Shown here in pieces: positions 25,729 through 33,150 of a stretch of DNA of 46,859 nucleotides (position 1 is the first letter of the stretch; the number at the start of each line of letters is the position of its first letter). Location of the stretch: assembly GCA_049975385.1 (NCBI GenBank), contig JBNGDO010000020.1:1-46859 (forward strand), in the 5' to 3' direction. The position numbers and the translations under genes are program-made. The stretch is from DSWT01 sp049975385 (GTDB lineage Bacteria > Chloroflexota > Anaerolineae > B4-G1 > SLSP01). The notes beneath the pieces are model-generated. The model searched no databases. It was not told the DNA's origin and was given only the letters and a program-made list of their open reading frames with translations.

Positions 25729-25794
25729 ACGGTAGACAGTAGACGGTAGACGGGGCTGGAAGAGCAAACCCTGTCTACCGTATACCGTCTACCT
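25728..25794. repeat. Palindromic heptamer-repeat hairpin
   Basis: AGACGGT-type 7-mers form the left half (25731-25755). The complementary TCTACCG-type array forms the right half (25769-25793), making a 25-bp stem with three mismatches and a 13-nt loop. It fills the whole spacer between the CoA-synthetase alpha and lyase genes, and its left edge supplies the alpha subunit's stop codon. Confidence 0.8.
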
Positions 25795-25809
25795 GAAAAG
25801 GAGACGGAC

Positions 25810-26586
25810 ATGACTGAACAGACATGGACTCAACCGATTACGAAGATCGAGCCGAACAAGGTGGCTGTGCGCGGGTACCGGATCGACGAATTGATGGGCC
25901 GCGTCCCGTTTGCGCACGTGGTGTATCTGGTGCTCAAGGGCGAGTTGCCCACGGAGGCGCAGGGGCGCGTGATGGACGCGCTGCTCGTCGCCAGTGTGGA
26001 TCACGGGGCGACGCCGCCCTCGGCGTTGGCGGCGCGGACCGTGGCTTCCGGTGGCGCGCCGCTGACGACGGGCATTGCGGCGGGCGTGATGACGATCAAC
26101 CGGCATCATGGCGGCGCAATTGAGGGCTGCATGCAGGTGCTGCTTGAGGCCACGGCGCGGCAGCGCGAAGCAGGTGAGGACGCGCTGACGACCGCTCGCG
26201 CGCTGATGGCGGAGTATCGCGCGCAGAAAAAGCGCGTTCCCGGCTATGGGCATCGCATCCACACGGATGATCCGCGCACGGCGCGGCTATTCGCTATTGC
26301 TGACGAAGCGGGCGTCGCCGGTGACTACGTGGCGATGGCGCAGGCGATCCAGCAGGCGATGAAGGAGACGCTGGGTAAGGAACTACCGCTCAACGTGGAC
26401 GGCGCCATCGCAGCGGTGCTGTGCGAGATGGACTTCCCGCCGGAGATGGGCAATGGCCTCTTCGCCATCGCCCGCACCGTCGGCCTCACCGCGCACGTCT
26501 TCGACGAAATCACGGCTCAGCGTGCGATGCGACGCATCTCTCCAACGGCGCACGAGTACAACGGGCCGGAGGAAAGAGCTTTATAG
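25810..26586 (+). CDS. Citryl-CoA lyase-like enzyme (citrate synthase superfamily)
   Basis: 258 aa, about the length of the lyase domain of ATP-citrate lyase and shorter than most citrate synthases. Catalytic landmarks: HHGGA with His100, GYGHR with His148, and NVDG with Asp197. The NVDG form of the last motif is typical of citryl-CoA lyase and the ATP-citrate-lyase C-domain rather than classical citrate synthase. The C-terminal EYNGPEE resembles the usual YTGP site. Next to SucC/SucD-like subunits it suggests the two-step route known from Hydrogenobacter: citrate + CoA + ATP to citryl-CoA, then cleavage to acetyl-CoA and oxaloacetate. It could also run in synthesis, or on methylcitryl- or homocitryl-CoA. 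The first residues (TQPITKIEPNKV) are a short N-terminal strand. Confidence 0.8.
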   Translation: MTEQTWTQPITKIEPNKVAVRGYRIDELMGRVPFAHVVYLVLKGELPTEAQGRVMDALLVASVDHGATPPSALAARTVASGGAPLTTGIAAGVMTINRHHGGAIEGCMQVLLEATARQREAGEDALTTARALMAEYRAQKKRVPGYGHRIHTDDPRTARLFAIADEAGVAGDYVAMAQAIQQAMKETLGKELPLNVDGAIAAVLCEMDFPPEMGNGLFAIARTVGLTAHVFDEITAQRAMRRISPTAHEYNGPEERAL

Positions 26587-26668
26587 TTGAGGATTCAGGG
26601 TTATGGGCTGTGGGTTTGTGAACGAATCAACCCTCAACCCATAACCCTAAACTCACAACTCACAACCG
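26587..26668. repeat. Palindromic heptamer-repeat spacer
   Basis: Degenerate 7-mers AGGATTC/AGGGTTA/TGGGCTG/TGGGTTT on the left face complementary CAACCCA/TAACCCT/AAACTCA/CAACTCA units on the right. The core 11-bp stem is AGGGTTATGGG (26597-26607) with CCCATAACCCT (26638-26648). It fills the spacer between the lyase and HD-domain genes. Confidence 0.75.
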
Positions 26669-26677
26669 GAGGACAAA

Positions 26678-27265
26678 ATGCGTGACGAATTGCTCAACAC
26701 AATCCCGGAATTCAACTTGATTGCCGGCGCGGATTTGCGGGAAAAGACGATCCGGACGTGGGAACTGGCGATGCGTGAGGGTGGGTGGACGCTGGCGGAT
26801 TTGGCGCGGATGCCGTTCTCGCTGCTCATCAACCCCTGCCCGGTGAACTTCATCGAGCACACGCGGGCCGTGGCGCAAATCGCCATCAAAGCGGCGGAGG
26901 TCTTCGCCGACTTGTACGGCAACCGCGTGCCGGTGGATATGGACATTCTCGTCTCCGGTGGTATCCTACGAGATGTGGGCAAGCTGGTGGAGTACGAGGA
27001 ACGCGAGCCGGGCGTGTTCGTGCAGACGGCAGCGGGGAAGATGCTGCGGCACCCGTTCACCGGCATGGAATTGTCCGCACGCTGTGGCTTGCCCGTCGAG
27101 GTGCAGCACATCATTGCCGCGCACGCAGATGAGGGTGAAAAGGTGAAACGCAGCACTGAAGCGACCATCGTCAATCACGCGGATTTCATCAGCTTCCATG
27201 CCGTGTTGCGGTTGGGGCAAGGAAAGAATCTTGAATCAAGAATCAGCGAAACGCCCTCCCGGTAA
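26678..27265 (+). CDS. HD-domain family protein with altered HD motif
   Basis: 195 aa, preceded by GGAGG. The HD-superfamily layout is visible: a helix with FIEHTRAVAQIA (first His), then GGILRDVGKLVEY where HDxGK is expected, then HPFTGMELSARCG, then IIAAHADEGE and NHADFISF. The usual His of the HD doublet is Arg98 (R98-D99), so the metal site is incomplete or rearranged. An N-terminal ~75-residue helical extension is present. The last ~13 residues (KNLESRISETPSR) are encoded by a repeat of GAATCTT/GAATCAA/GAATCAG units, so the original C-terminus may have been shorter. Its position between the lyase and dehydratase genes suggests a link to that pathway, possibly nucleotide or CoA-ester hydrolysis. 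The activity is unknown. Confidence 0.75.
   Translation: MRDELLNTIPEFNLIAGADLREKTIRTWELAMREGGWTLADLARMPFSLLINPCPVNFIEHTRAVAQIAIKAAEVFADLYGNRVPVDMDILVSGGILRDVGKLVEYEEREPGVFVQTAAGKMLRHPFTGMELSARCGLPVEVQHIIAAHADEGEKVKRSTEATIVNHADFISFHAVLRLGQGKNLESRISETPSR
27219..27252. repeat. GAATC-type repeat shared by two overlapping reading frames
   Basis: AGAATCTTGAATCAAGAATCAGCGAAACG is made of 7-mers GAATCTT, GAATCAA, GAATCAG. It codes the HD protein's C-terminus and, in another frame, the zinc-ribbon protein's N-terminus. The same family recurs in the spacers at 38785-38802, 41172-41210 and 42901-42959 and inside the gene at 29463-29520. Confidence 0.6.
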
Positions 27266-27455
27266 AATCACAGGGCCGTGCGAGCATCAATGGGTGGAAC
27301 TGGGTGCGGATGCCGTTTACTGCTGGCGGCGAGAATGCCGGCTTTGCGGCGCAGTCGAACGGCAGGAGCACACGCTGGTGTATGCGCCGTATACCGTCAC
27401 AGGATGTTGCGTGCATACGTTTGTGTGCGAGGGATGCGGGTATATTCCATACTGA
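27231..27455 (+). CDS. Small zinc-ribbon-like protein
   Basis: 74 aa from TTG 27231, which has GGAAAG nearby; a longer in-frame ATG at 27198 would overlap the HD gene more. Paired Cys/His residues (CEHQW, CWRRECRLCG, CCVHTFVCEGCG) suggest one or two structural zinc sites. The first residues are encoded by the same GAATC repeat that ends the HD gene, in another frame. The downstream membrane protein starts 11 bp later. No family recognised. Confidence 0.5.
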   Translation: MNQESAKRPPGKITGPCEHQWVELGADAVYCWRRECRLCGAVERQEHTLVYAPYTVTGCCVHTFVCEGCGYIPY

Positions 27456-27465
27456 ATGAGGCTAT

Positions 27466-28146
27466 ATGACATCTGAGCAATTGAAAGACTTGAAAGATCG
27501 CACGCTGGCCCGTTTTTACTCCCTGGGCGAGGAAATTATGAACGGCGTCACCCACGGGATTGGCGCGGCGCTGAGCGTGGCCGGGCTGACGGTACTGGTG
27601 GTGTTGGCCGTCCTCTACGGCAACGTGACGCAGGTGGTGAGCTTCAGCATCTACGGCGCGTCTCTGGTGACGCTGTACGTGGCTTCGACGCTGTACCACA
27701 GCTTCCAGCATCCGAAGGTCAAGCGCGTCTTCCGCATCCTCGATCACGCCTCGATCTTTTTTCTCATTGCTGGAACGTACACGCCGTTCTTGCTGCTCGG
27801 CGTGCAGGGCACGTGGGGCTGGACGTTCCTCATCCTCATCTGGGGGCTGGCGATTTTGGGCGTGAGCTTCAAAGCGCTGTTCATCAACCGCCTGCAAAAG
27901 CTGTCCGTCCTGATGTATATTTTGATGGGCTGGTTGAGCGTCCTGGTGATTAGGACTTTGCTGCTGAACATTCCCGTGGGCGGGTTGGTCTGGCTGGCTG
28001 TGGGTGGCGCGGCGTACACGATCGGCGTTATCTTCTACGCGCTGAAGAAAGTTCCGTACATGCACGGCGTCTGGCACCTCTTCGTGTTGCTCGGCAGTGT
28101 GTGCCATTATTTCGCCGTGTTGTTGTATCTCGCGCCGGCGCATTAA
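27466..28146 (+). CDS. Hemolysin III / PAQR-family membrane protein
   Basis: 226 aa with seven hydrophobic segments. Family markers include EEIMNGVTHGIGAALSVAGL at the N-terminus, STLYHSF, DHASIFFLIAGTYTPF and the C-terminal HGVWHLFVLLGSVCHYF. The conserved His and Asp residues, which form a metal site in PAQR proteins, are present. Bacterial members (TrhA/YqfA) affect membrane lipid composition and are not necessarily cytolytic. There is no evident tie to the flanking citrate genes other than direction. The start ATG lies 11 bp after the zinc-ribbon gene. Confidence 0.92.
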   Translation: MTSEQLKDLKDRTLARFYSLGEEIMNGVTHGIGAALSVAGLTVLVVLAVLYGNVTQVVSFSIYGASLVTLYVASTLYHSFQHPKVKRVFRILDHASIFFLIAGTYTPFLLLGVQGTWGWTFLILIWGLAILGVSFKALFINRLQKLSVLMYILMGWLSVLVIRTLLLNIPVGGLVWLAVGGAAYTIGVIFYALKKVPYMHGVWHLFVLLGSVCHYFAVLLYLAPAH

Positions 28147-28173
28147 TTTTGTAAAAATGAACAGGAGGATGAT

Positions 28174-28410
28174 ATGAATCAGTCACGTATCATCATTGAT
28201 CCCAATATCCACTTTGGGAAACCATGTGTTGCAGGAACGCGCATCCCTGTATACGCAGTTTTGGAGCTTGTCCAGGCAGGGATTCCGTTTTCGGAGATTG
28301 TGAGCAAGTATTATACAGATCTCACGTTTGATGATGTTGCTGCGTGTGTGCAATATGCTCTTGATTTGATCAAAGCTGAAGAAGTTCACCTTGTCGGAGC
28401 TATGGCGTGA
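28174..28410 (+). CDS. DUF433-family antitoxin
   Basis: 78 aa with AGGAGG upstream. It matches DUF433: IIIDPNIHFGKPCVAGTRIPVY, then LVQAGIPFSEIVSKYY and LTFDDVAACVQYALD. Members are predicted helix-turn-helix antitoxins paired with PIN-like DUF5615 toxins. Here the toxin gene overlaps by four bases (ATGA). Confidence 0.9.
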   Translation: MNQSRIIIDPNIHFGKPCVAGTRIPVYAVLELVQAGIPFSEIVSKYYTDLTFDDVAACVQYALDLIKAEEVHLVGAMA

Positions 28411-28769
28411 AATTCTTCGTTGATCAAGACGTCTATCAAGTTACGATTGACTTCCTCCGTGATTTGGGGCATGACGTGTTGTGTGCTGCAGAAGCCGGGC
28501 TGAGTCGAGCTTCTGATGTGACGTTATTGCACTATGCCCGGCAGGATGGCCGTATGCTCGTTACACGGGATAAGGATTTTGGTGCGCTCGTCTTTTTAGA
28601 GGTGGTAGATCATGGTGGGGTTATCTTGTTGCGGATAACTTTCGATACATTGGAAGATGTTCACCGAGAGTTGCTTCGTCTTTTAAGCGCGCATCAAGCC
28701 GAAGAGTTAAGTGCTTGCTTTGTAACAGTGGAGCCAGGACGACATCGAATACGTAGAGCGAGGGAGTAA
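28407..28769 (+). CDS. DUF5615 PIN-like toxin
   Basis: 120 aa. The N-terminus MKFFVDQDVYQVTIDFLRDL holds the first acidic residues. TRDKDFGAL carries the second pair typical of the Mut7-C/DUF5615 PIN-like fold, and GVILLRI follows. It is probably a ribonuclease toxin neutralised by the DUF433 protein encoded four bases upstream. The pair sits between a hemolysin-III gene and a dehydratase large subunit, with 7 bp to the latter, so it may be transcribed with the metabolic genes. Confidence 0.88.
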   Translation: MKFFVDQDVYQVTIDFLRDLGHDVLCAAEAGLSRASDVTLLHYARQDGRMLVTRDKDFGALVFLEVVDHGGVILLRITFDTLEDVHRELLRLLSAHQAEELSACFVTVEPGRHRIRRARE

Positions 28770-28776
28770 AGAAGCC

Positions 28777-30081
28777 ATGACAGGTCAAACCCTCATCCAG
28801 AAAATCTTCGCCGTGCATACTGCGCCCGATGCTTCAGTCGCGGCAGGCGACATCATCTGGCTCGACCTGGACGTGCGCACGGCGCGCGATTTCGGCGGCG
28901 CGAACGTGGTCAAGAACTACCGTGAACACTACGGCGACGTGCCGGTCGCCGATCCCGCCAGAACGTTCTTCACCTTCGACCTGGTTGTGCCGCCGAGCAA
29001 CATTCCCTACGCCAACAATCAGCAGCTCTGCCGTGAGTGGGCGCGGACGCAGGGCGTGCGTGTCTTCGACGTGAATGCGGGCATCGGCTCGCACGTCGCC
29101 ATTGAAGAGGGACTGGTGCAACCCGGCAGCACGTTTGTCGGCACGGATAGCCACCTCAACATCCTCGGCGCGGTGGGCGCGTTTGGGCAAGGGATGGGCG
29201 ACCAGGACATCGCCTTCGCCTTCAAGACCGGGCGCACCTGGTTCGAGGTTCCGCCGACGATGAAGGTGATTCTCAAGGGCGCGTTGCGCCCACCGTGTAC
29301 GGCCCGCGACCTGACGTTGGCTGTGATGCGTGAGATCGGCTCCAGCGGTGCACTAGGCCGCGCAATCGAATTCTACGGCCCCGCCATCGACGCACTCGAC
29401 CTTACGGGCCGCATCACCCTCGCCAGCCAGGTCACAGAGATGGGTGGCATTATCGGCTTTCCAATCAGCGAATCGGCGAATCAGCGAATCGGCGAATCGG
29501 CGAATGGTGAAAGGCGAATCACGAATCACGAATCACGAATCACGAATCCCCCCTTACTCCTTACTCCTTACTCCTTACTCCCTGACCCGGACGCCGAGTA
29601 TATCGAAACCGTAACCGTGGACATTACCGATCTCGAGCCGCTCATCGCCTGCCCGCCGAGTCCGACGAACGTGAAGCCCGTGCGCGAGGTCGCCGGACGG
29701 CGCATCGACAGCGTTTTCCTCGGCTCCTGCACCAACGGGCGCTTCGAGGATTTCGCCGCCGTCGCGGAGATCGTGCGCGGCAAGCGCATCGCCTCGCACG
29801 TGATGGCGACCGTCGTTCCGGCGACACGGCGCGTCTACGCGCAGATGCTCGCCTCGGGTGTGCTGCAGACGTTGTTCGATGCCGGGTTCATCATCAGCAA
29901 CCCCGGCTGCGGCGGCTGCGCGTCGGGTCATCTGGGGATGACGGGCAAAGGCGAGGTGCAGGTCAGCACCAGCAACCGCAACTTCCCCGGCAAGCAAGGC
30001 GCGGGCGAGACGTACCTTGCCAGTCCCGTTACGGCGGCGTGGTGCGCGCTCAAGGGCGAGATTGCGGCTTCAGAAGAATAG
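28777..30081 (+). CDS. Aconitase/3-isopropylmalate dehydratase-like large subunit 1
   Basis: 434 aa, LeuC-like. The three iron-sulfur ligands are Cys318 in GSCTNGRFED and Cys378 and Cys381 in NPGCGGCASG; the catalytic domain also has VGTDSHLNILGAVG. Length is typical once ~40 residues of linker are discounted. Between about 230 and 268 the protein reads through short tandem repeats (ISESANQRIGESANGE, then RITNHESRITN, then LLLTPYSLLPD), which have no counterpart in the second copy downstream. It should isomerise a hydroxy-tricarboxylate such as citrate/isocitrate, with one of the LeuD-like small subunits. Its nearest small subunit is 1.2 kb downstream, after a nucleotidyltransferase/HEPN/Nudix trio. 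Confidence 0.9.
   Translation: MTGQTLIQKIFAVHTAPDASVAAGDIIWLDLDVRTARDFGGANVVKNYREHYGDVPVADPARTFFTFDLVVPPSNIPYANNQQLCREWARTQGVRVFDVNAGIGSHVAIEEGLVQPGSTFVGTDSHLNILGAVGAFGQGMGDQDIAFAFKTGRTWFEVPPTMKVILKGALRPPCTARDLTLAVMREIGSSGALGRAIEFYGPAIDALDLTGRITLASQVTEMGGIIGFPISESANQRIGESANGERRITNHESRITNPPLLLTPYSLLPDPDAEYIETVTVDITDLEPLIACPPSPTNVKPVREVAGRRIDSVFLGSCTNGRFEDFAAVAEIVRGKRIASHVMATVVPATRRVYAQMLASGVLQTLFDAGFIISNPGCGGCASGHLGMTGKGEVQVSTSNRNFPGKQGAGETYLASPVTAAWCALKGEIAASEE
29463..29583. repeat. Three short-repeat families inserted in frame in the dehydratase gene
   Basis: GAATCAGC/GAATCGGC 8-mers (about 29465-29508), then AATCACG 7-mers (about 29518-29548), then TTACTCC 7-mers (about 29554-29582). All are in frame and coding. 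No stop arises in the reading frame used. Confidence 0.9.
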
Positions 30082-30111
30082 ATTGTATAATTGAAGAAGA
30101 GGATGCGTGAA

Positions 30112-30429
30112 ATGAAAATCCAAGATCATACACTACAAGAAATTCTACAACGGGTTCTATCCGTTGGTGGGCCTCAGAAAGTAATTCTTTTTGGTTCCCG
30201 CGCGCGCGGCGATGCCAAACCGGGTAGTGACTACGATCTTCTGGTCATCGAATCCTCTGATTTGCCTCGTTATCGTCGTGCCGCCAAGTATCGCAAGGCA
30301 CTTACCGGTGTGTGCGCAGCCAAGGATATTGTCGTTTGGACGCCTGAAGAGGTTGCCGAGTGGCGGAATGTCCCTCATGCATTTATTACAACCGCTGTCG
30401 ATGAAGGAATTATTCTATATGAAAGATAA
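30112..30429 (+). CDS. MNT-type minimal nucleotidyltransferase (antitoxin-like)
   Basis: 105 aa from ATG 30112, with AAGAGG nine bases upstream; ATG 30103 is an alternative. The minimal nucleotidyltransferase signature is intact: LFGSRARGDAKPGSDYDLLV with the GS and DxD residues, then a late Asp in AKDIVVW. In MntA/HepT systems such proteins AMPylate the HEPN partner and so neutralise it. The HEPN gene starts inside its last codons (11-bp overlap). A TATAAT at 30086-30091 upstream may be a local -10. Confidence 0.9.
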   Translation: MKIQDHTLQEILQRVLSVGGPQKVILFGSRARGDAKPGSDYDLLVIESSDLPRYRRAAKYRKALTGVCAAKDIVVWTPEEVAEWRNVPHAFITTAVDEGIILYER

Positions 30430-30817
30430 ACATGACCTTGTTCGTGGTTGGATTACCAAAGCCGAAAGCGACCTATTTGTTGTAAAGCAGATTCTAGACA
30501 CGCCTGGCCCCTATGATACGGCGTGCTTTCATGCGCAACAGGCCATTGAAAAATTCCTCAAGAGCGTTTTGCTCCTTTATGATCTGCCGGCGCCGCGCAC
30601 ACACGATCTCGAAGAAATTCAGCGACTGTGCTTAGAAGTTTGCCCCATTCCAGAATTGGCCGCCCTGGACTTAACACAAATAACCGATTATGCGGTAGCA
30701 GCGCGGTACGATATTGAATTTTGGCCAGAAAAAGCAGCGTTGCTCGAGGCTTTGCTCATAGTCGAAGAAGTTCGGGGTATTGTCTCAGGTCTGATATTGC
30801 CAGAATCTGAACAATGA
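30419..30817 (+). CDS. HEPN-domain protein, partner of the MNT nucleotidyltransferase
   Basis: 132 aa, all-helical, PF05168-like: DLVRGWITKAESDLFVVKQI, then CFHAQQAIEKFLKSVLLLYD, PRTHDLEEI and DYAVAARYDIEF. The RNase motif R-x4-6-H of HepT-type toxins is not present, so this may be the non-RNase HEPN subclass that binds nucleotides with its nucleotidyltransferase, or a weakened toxin. It overlaps the MNT gene by 11 bp and the following Nudix gene by 4 bp. Confidence 0.85.
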   Translation: MKDKHDLVRGWITKAESDLFVVKQILDTPGPYDTACFHAQQAIEKFLKSVLLLYDLPAPRTHDLEEIQRLCLEVCPIPELAALDLTQITDYAVAARYDIEFWPEKAALLEALLIVEEVRGIVSGLILPESEQ

Positions 30818-31311
30818 CGATCGGACGCTTCTACGGCGGCATCGGCGCCGTGATTTGGTCTCCTGAAAAGCAGCGTTACCTGCTGCTGCGCCGAGCGGCG
30901 AGCAAGGACTTCGCGGCGGGCGTGTGGGAATGTGTGACCGGGCGCGTGGATCAGGGCGAGGGCTTCGAGGACGCGCTGCACCGCGAGGTTCGTGAGGAGG
31001 TGGGTGTCACCGCGCGTGTGTTGTGCATCCTGGGGACGACGCACTTTTACCGGGGGGCGCCCGCGCCGGAGAACGAGATCATCGGTGTGGTCTACCTTTG
31101 CGCCGTGGATGATGCGGATACCGTGCGCATCAGCGCCGAACACGATGCGCTGCGCTGGGTCACGGCGCAGGAGGCTGGCGCGCTCCTTACGGCGACCGGT
31201 TTGAGCACGCAGTGGATGCGCCGTGTGATCGAGCGTGCGGACGCGGTGCGGCAGCAGTTGCCAGCTACCTTGACGCACTATTACGAGCAAAATGGATTCG
31301 AACTGGGGTAA
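30814..31311 (+). CDS. Nudix hydrolase
   Basis: 165 aa with a complete Nudix box: G-x5-E-x7-RE-x2-EE-x-G starting at GRVDQGEG and ending HREVREEVGV. It should hydrolyse a nucleoside diphosphate linked to another group; the substrate is unknown. The N-terminal strand IGAVIWSPEKQRYLLLRRA is typical. It starts by overlapping the HEPN stop (ATGA) and ends 3 bp before the dehydratase small subunit, so it belongs to the same transcript. Confidence 0.92.
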   Translation: MTIGRFYGGIGAVIWSPEKQRYLLLRRAASKDFAAGVWECVTGRVDQGEGFEDALHREVREEVGVTARVLCILGTTHFYRGAPAPENEIIGVVYLCAVDDADTVRISAEHDALRWVTAQEAGALLTATGLSTQWMRRVIERADAVRQQLPATLTHYYEQNGFELG

Positions 31312-31314
31312 ACG

Positions 31315-31851
31315 ATGAAACCGACACACATCACCGGACGGCTTTGGGTGCTCACCACACCGGATGGCGTGCTCTACGACGACATCGACACCGATATGAT
31401 CTTCCATAATCGCTATCTGCACATCACCGACGTGGCGCAGATGGGGCAGTATGCGCTCGACAATCTGCGTGGGTGGGAGGATTTCGCAAAACGCGCGCAG
31501 CCCGGCGACATCGTGATGGCAGGCCGCAACTTCGGGGCGGGATCGTCGCGGCAGCAGGCAGTGGATTGCTTCCATGCGCTCGACATCGCGGCGATTATCG
31601 CCGAGAGCTTCGGCGCGATCTACAAGCGCAACGCGATCAACAGTGGCCTGCCGATTGTGAGCCTGCCTGGTTTGACCGAAAATGCCCCTGTTTTCCACAA
31701 TGGCGACACCGTCAGCGTGAATTTCGAGACGGGGACGGTGATCCTCAACGATGCGCAAACTTTCGCCGCGCAGCCGTTTTCGCAGGTGCAGATGGACATT
31801 TACCAGGCGGGCAATTTGTTCGCTTATGGCAACGTGCGACCTTTGACCTGA
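31315..31851 (+). CDS. Aconitase/3-isopropylmalate dehydratase-like small subunit 1
   Basis: 178 aa, LeuD swivelling domain. Signature DDIDTDMIFHNRYLHITD holds the substrate-loop YLHIT, which sets specificity in this family, followed by GRNFGAGSSRQQAVDCF and the serine loop ESFGAIYKRNAINSGLPI. The loop differs from that of the second small subunit, so the two dehydratases probably have different substrates. It should form a heterodimer with one of the two large subunits. It lies 22 bp before large subunit 2 and 1.2 kb after large subunit 1, so pairing is open. Confidence 0.9.
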   Translation: MKPTHITGRLWVLTTPDGVLYDDIDTDMIFHNRYLHITDVAQMGQYALDNLRGWEDFAKRAQPGDIVMAGRNFGAGSSRQQAVDCFHALDIAAIIAESFGAIYKRNAINSGLPIVSLPGLTENAPVFHNGDTVSVNFETGTVILNDAQTFAAQPFSQVQMDIYQAGNLFAYGNVRPLT

Positions 31852-31873
31852 ACCTTGCAACCGGAGTAAAGCG

Positions 31874-33148
31874 ATGGGACATACCTTTGCCGAAAAAGTG
31901 CTCGCCCGCAAGGCCGGGCTGGAAAGCGTTGTGCCGGGGCAGATCGTGACAGTGCGGCCCGACAAGCTGCTCACCCACGACAACACGTCGGACATTGCGC
32001 GGAAATTTCGCGCGATCGGCGTCGACAGAGTCGCCGACCCCGCGATGCACGTCATCGTGCTGGATCACGTCACGCCGGCGGCCAACGAAACATATGCCAT
32101 CAGCCACAAGGCCACGCGCGCGTTCGTGGCAGGACAGGGCATCGAAGCGTTCTACGACATCGGCGAGGGCATCTGTCACCAGGTGTTGCCGGAGAAAGGA
32201 CATGCCTGGCCCGGCGCGGCGATCGTCGGCAGCGACTCGCACACGCCGACGCACGGGGCGTTCGGCGCGTTCGCGGCGGGCATCGGGCGCACCGAGGCCG
32301 CTGCAGTGACGGCGACCGGTTCGATCTGGCTGCGCGTGCCGGAGACGCTGCGCATCGTCCTCCACGGGGCGCTGCCGCCGCGCGTCTCCGCCAAAGACGT
32401 GATCCTGCGCATCATCGGCGACCTGCGCGCCGACGGAGCGGACTACTGCTCCGTGGAGTTCGCGGGCGAGGCGATTCGCGCGATGAGCGTCGCCGGGCGG
32501 ATGGTGCTGTGCAACATGGCCGCCGAAATGGGCGCAAAGAACGCCGTCGTCGAAGCGGACGCGACGACGCTGGATTGGCTGGCGAGGCGCACACCCTGGG
32601 ACACCGAAACGTTGCGTCGCTGGGCTGCCGAATTCCGCGCTGACCCGGACGCTGCCTATGCTCGCGTCATCGAGTATGACGTGAGTGACCTTGAGCCGCA
32701 AGTAGCCAGACCGCACACCGTCGACAACGTCGTACCGGTCACGGAAGTTGTGGGAACGAAAATCGATCAGGCCCTCATCGGCACCTGCACCAACGGGCGG
32801 TTGGAGGACCTGGAAGCGGCAGCCGACATCCTGCATGGCAAACACATCGCGTCGAATGTGCGCCTGCTGGTGTTGCCGGCCTCGCGCGAAATCCTGCTGG
32901 CGGCTATCGAGCGCAGCGTTATCGTCGATTTGGTGGCGGCGGGCGCGACGCTGCTCAATCCCGGCTGCGGCCCGTGCCTGGGCGCGCACGAGGGTTGTAT
33001 GGCGCCCGGCGAGGTGACGATTTCGACAGCGAACCGCAACTTCAAAGGCCGGATGGGATCGAAGGAGGCGTTTACCTACCTCGCCAGCCCGGCGACCGTG
33101 GCAGCATCGGCGCTGGCTGGGGTGATTGCGGATCCTCGGGAGGGGTGA
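31874..33148 (+). CDS. Aconitase/3-isopropylmalate dehydratase-like large subunit 2
   Basis: 424 aa, LeuC-like. It begins GHTFAEKVLARKAGL, with DHVTPAAN and HQVLPEKG, then SDSHTPTHGAFGAFAAGIG. Iron-sulfur ligands are Cys305 (GTCTNGR), Cys365 and Cys368 (NPGCGPCLG). Unlike large subunit 1, it has no repeat-coded linker. An ordinary helical region (about 225-265) occupies that position. The ATG at 31874 has CCGGAG upstream. Candidate reactions are citrate/isocitrate, homocitrate/homoisocitrate or methyl-substituted analogues. Its small-subunit partner is either the gene just before it or the one after the 76-aa/nucleotidyltransferase pair. Confidence 0.92.
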   Translation: MGHTFAEKVLARKAGLESVVPGQIVTVRPDKLLTHDNTSDIARKFRAIGVDRVADPAMHVIVLDHVTPAANETYAISHKATRAFVAGQGIEAFYDIGEGICHQVLPEKGHAWPGAAIVGSDSHTPTHGAFGAFAAGIGRTEAAAVTATGSIWLRVPETLRIVLHGALPPRVSAKDVILRIIGDLRADGADYCSVEFAGEAIRAMSVAGRMVLCNMAAEMGAKNAVVEADATTLDWLARRTPWDTETLRRWAAEFRADPDAAYARVIEYDVSDLEPQVARPHTVDNVVPVTEVVGTKIDQALIGTCTNGRLEDLEAAADILHGKHIASNVRLLVLPASREILLAAIERSVIVDLVAAGATLLNPGCGPCLGAHEGCMAPGEVTISTANRNFKGRMGSKEAFTYLASPATVAASALAGVIADPREG

Positions 33149-33150
33149 AT

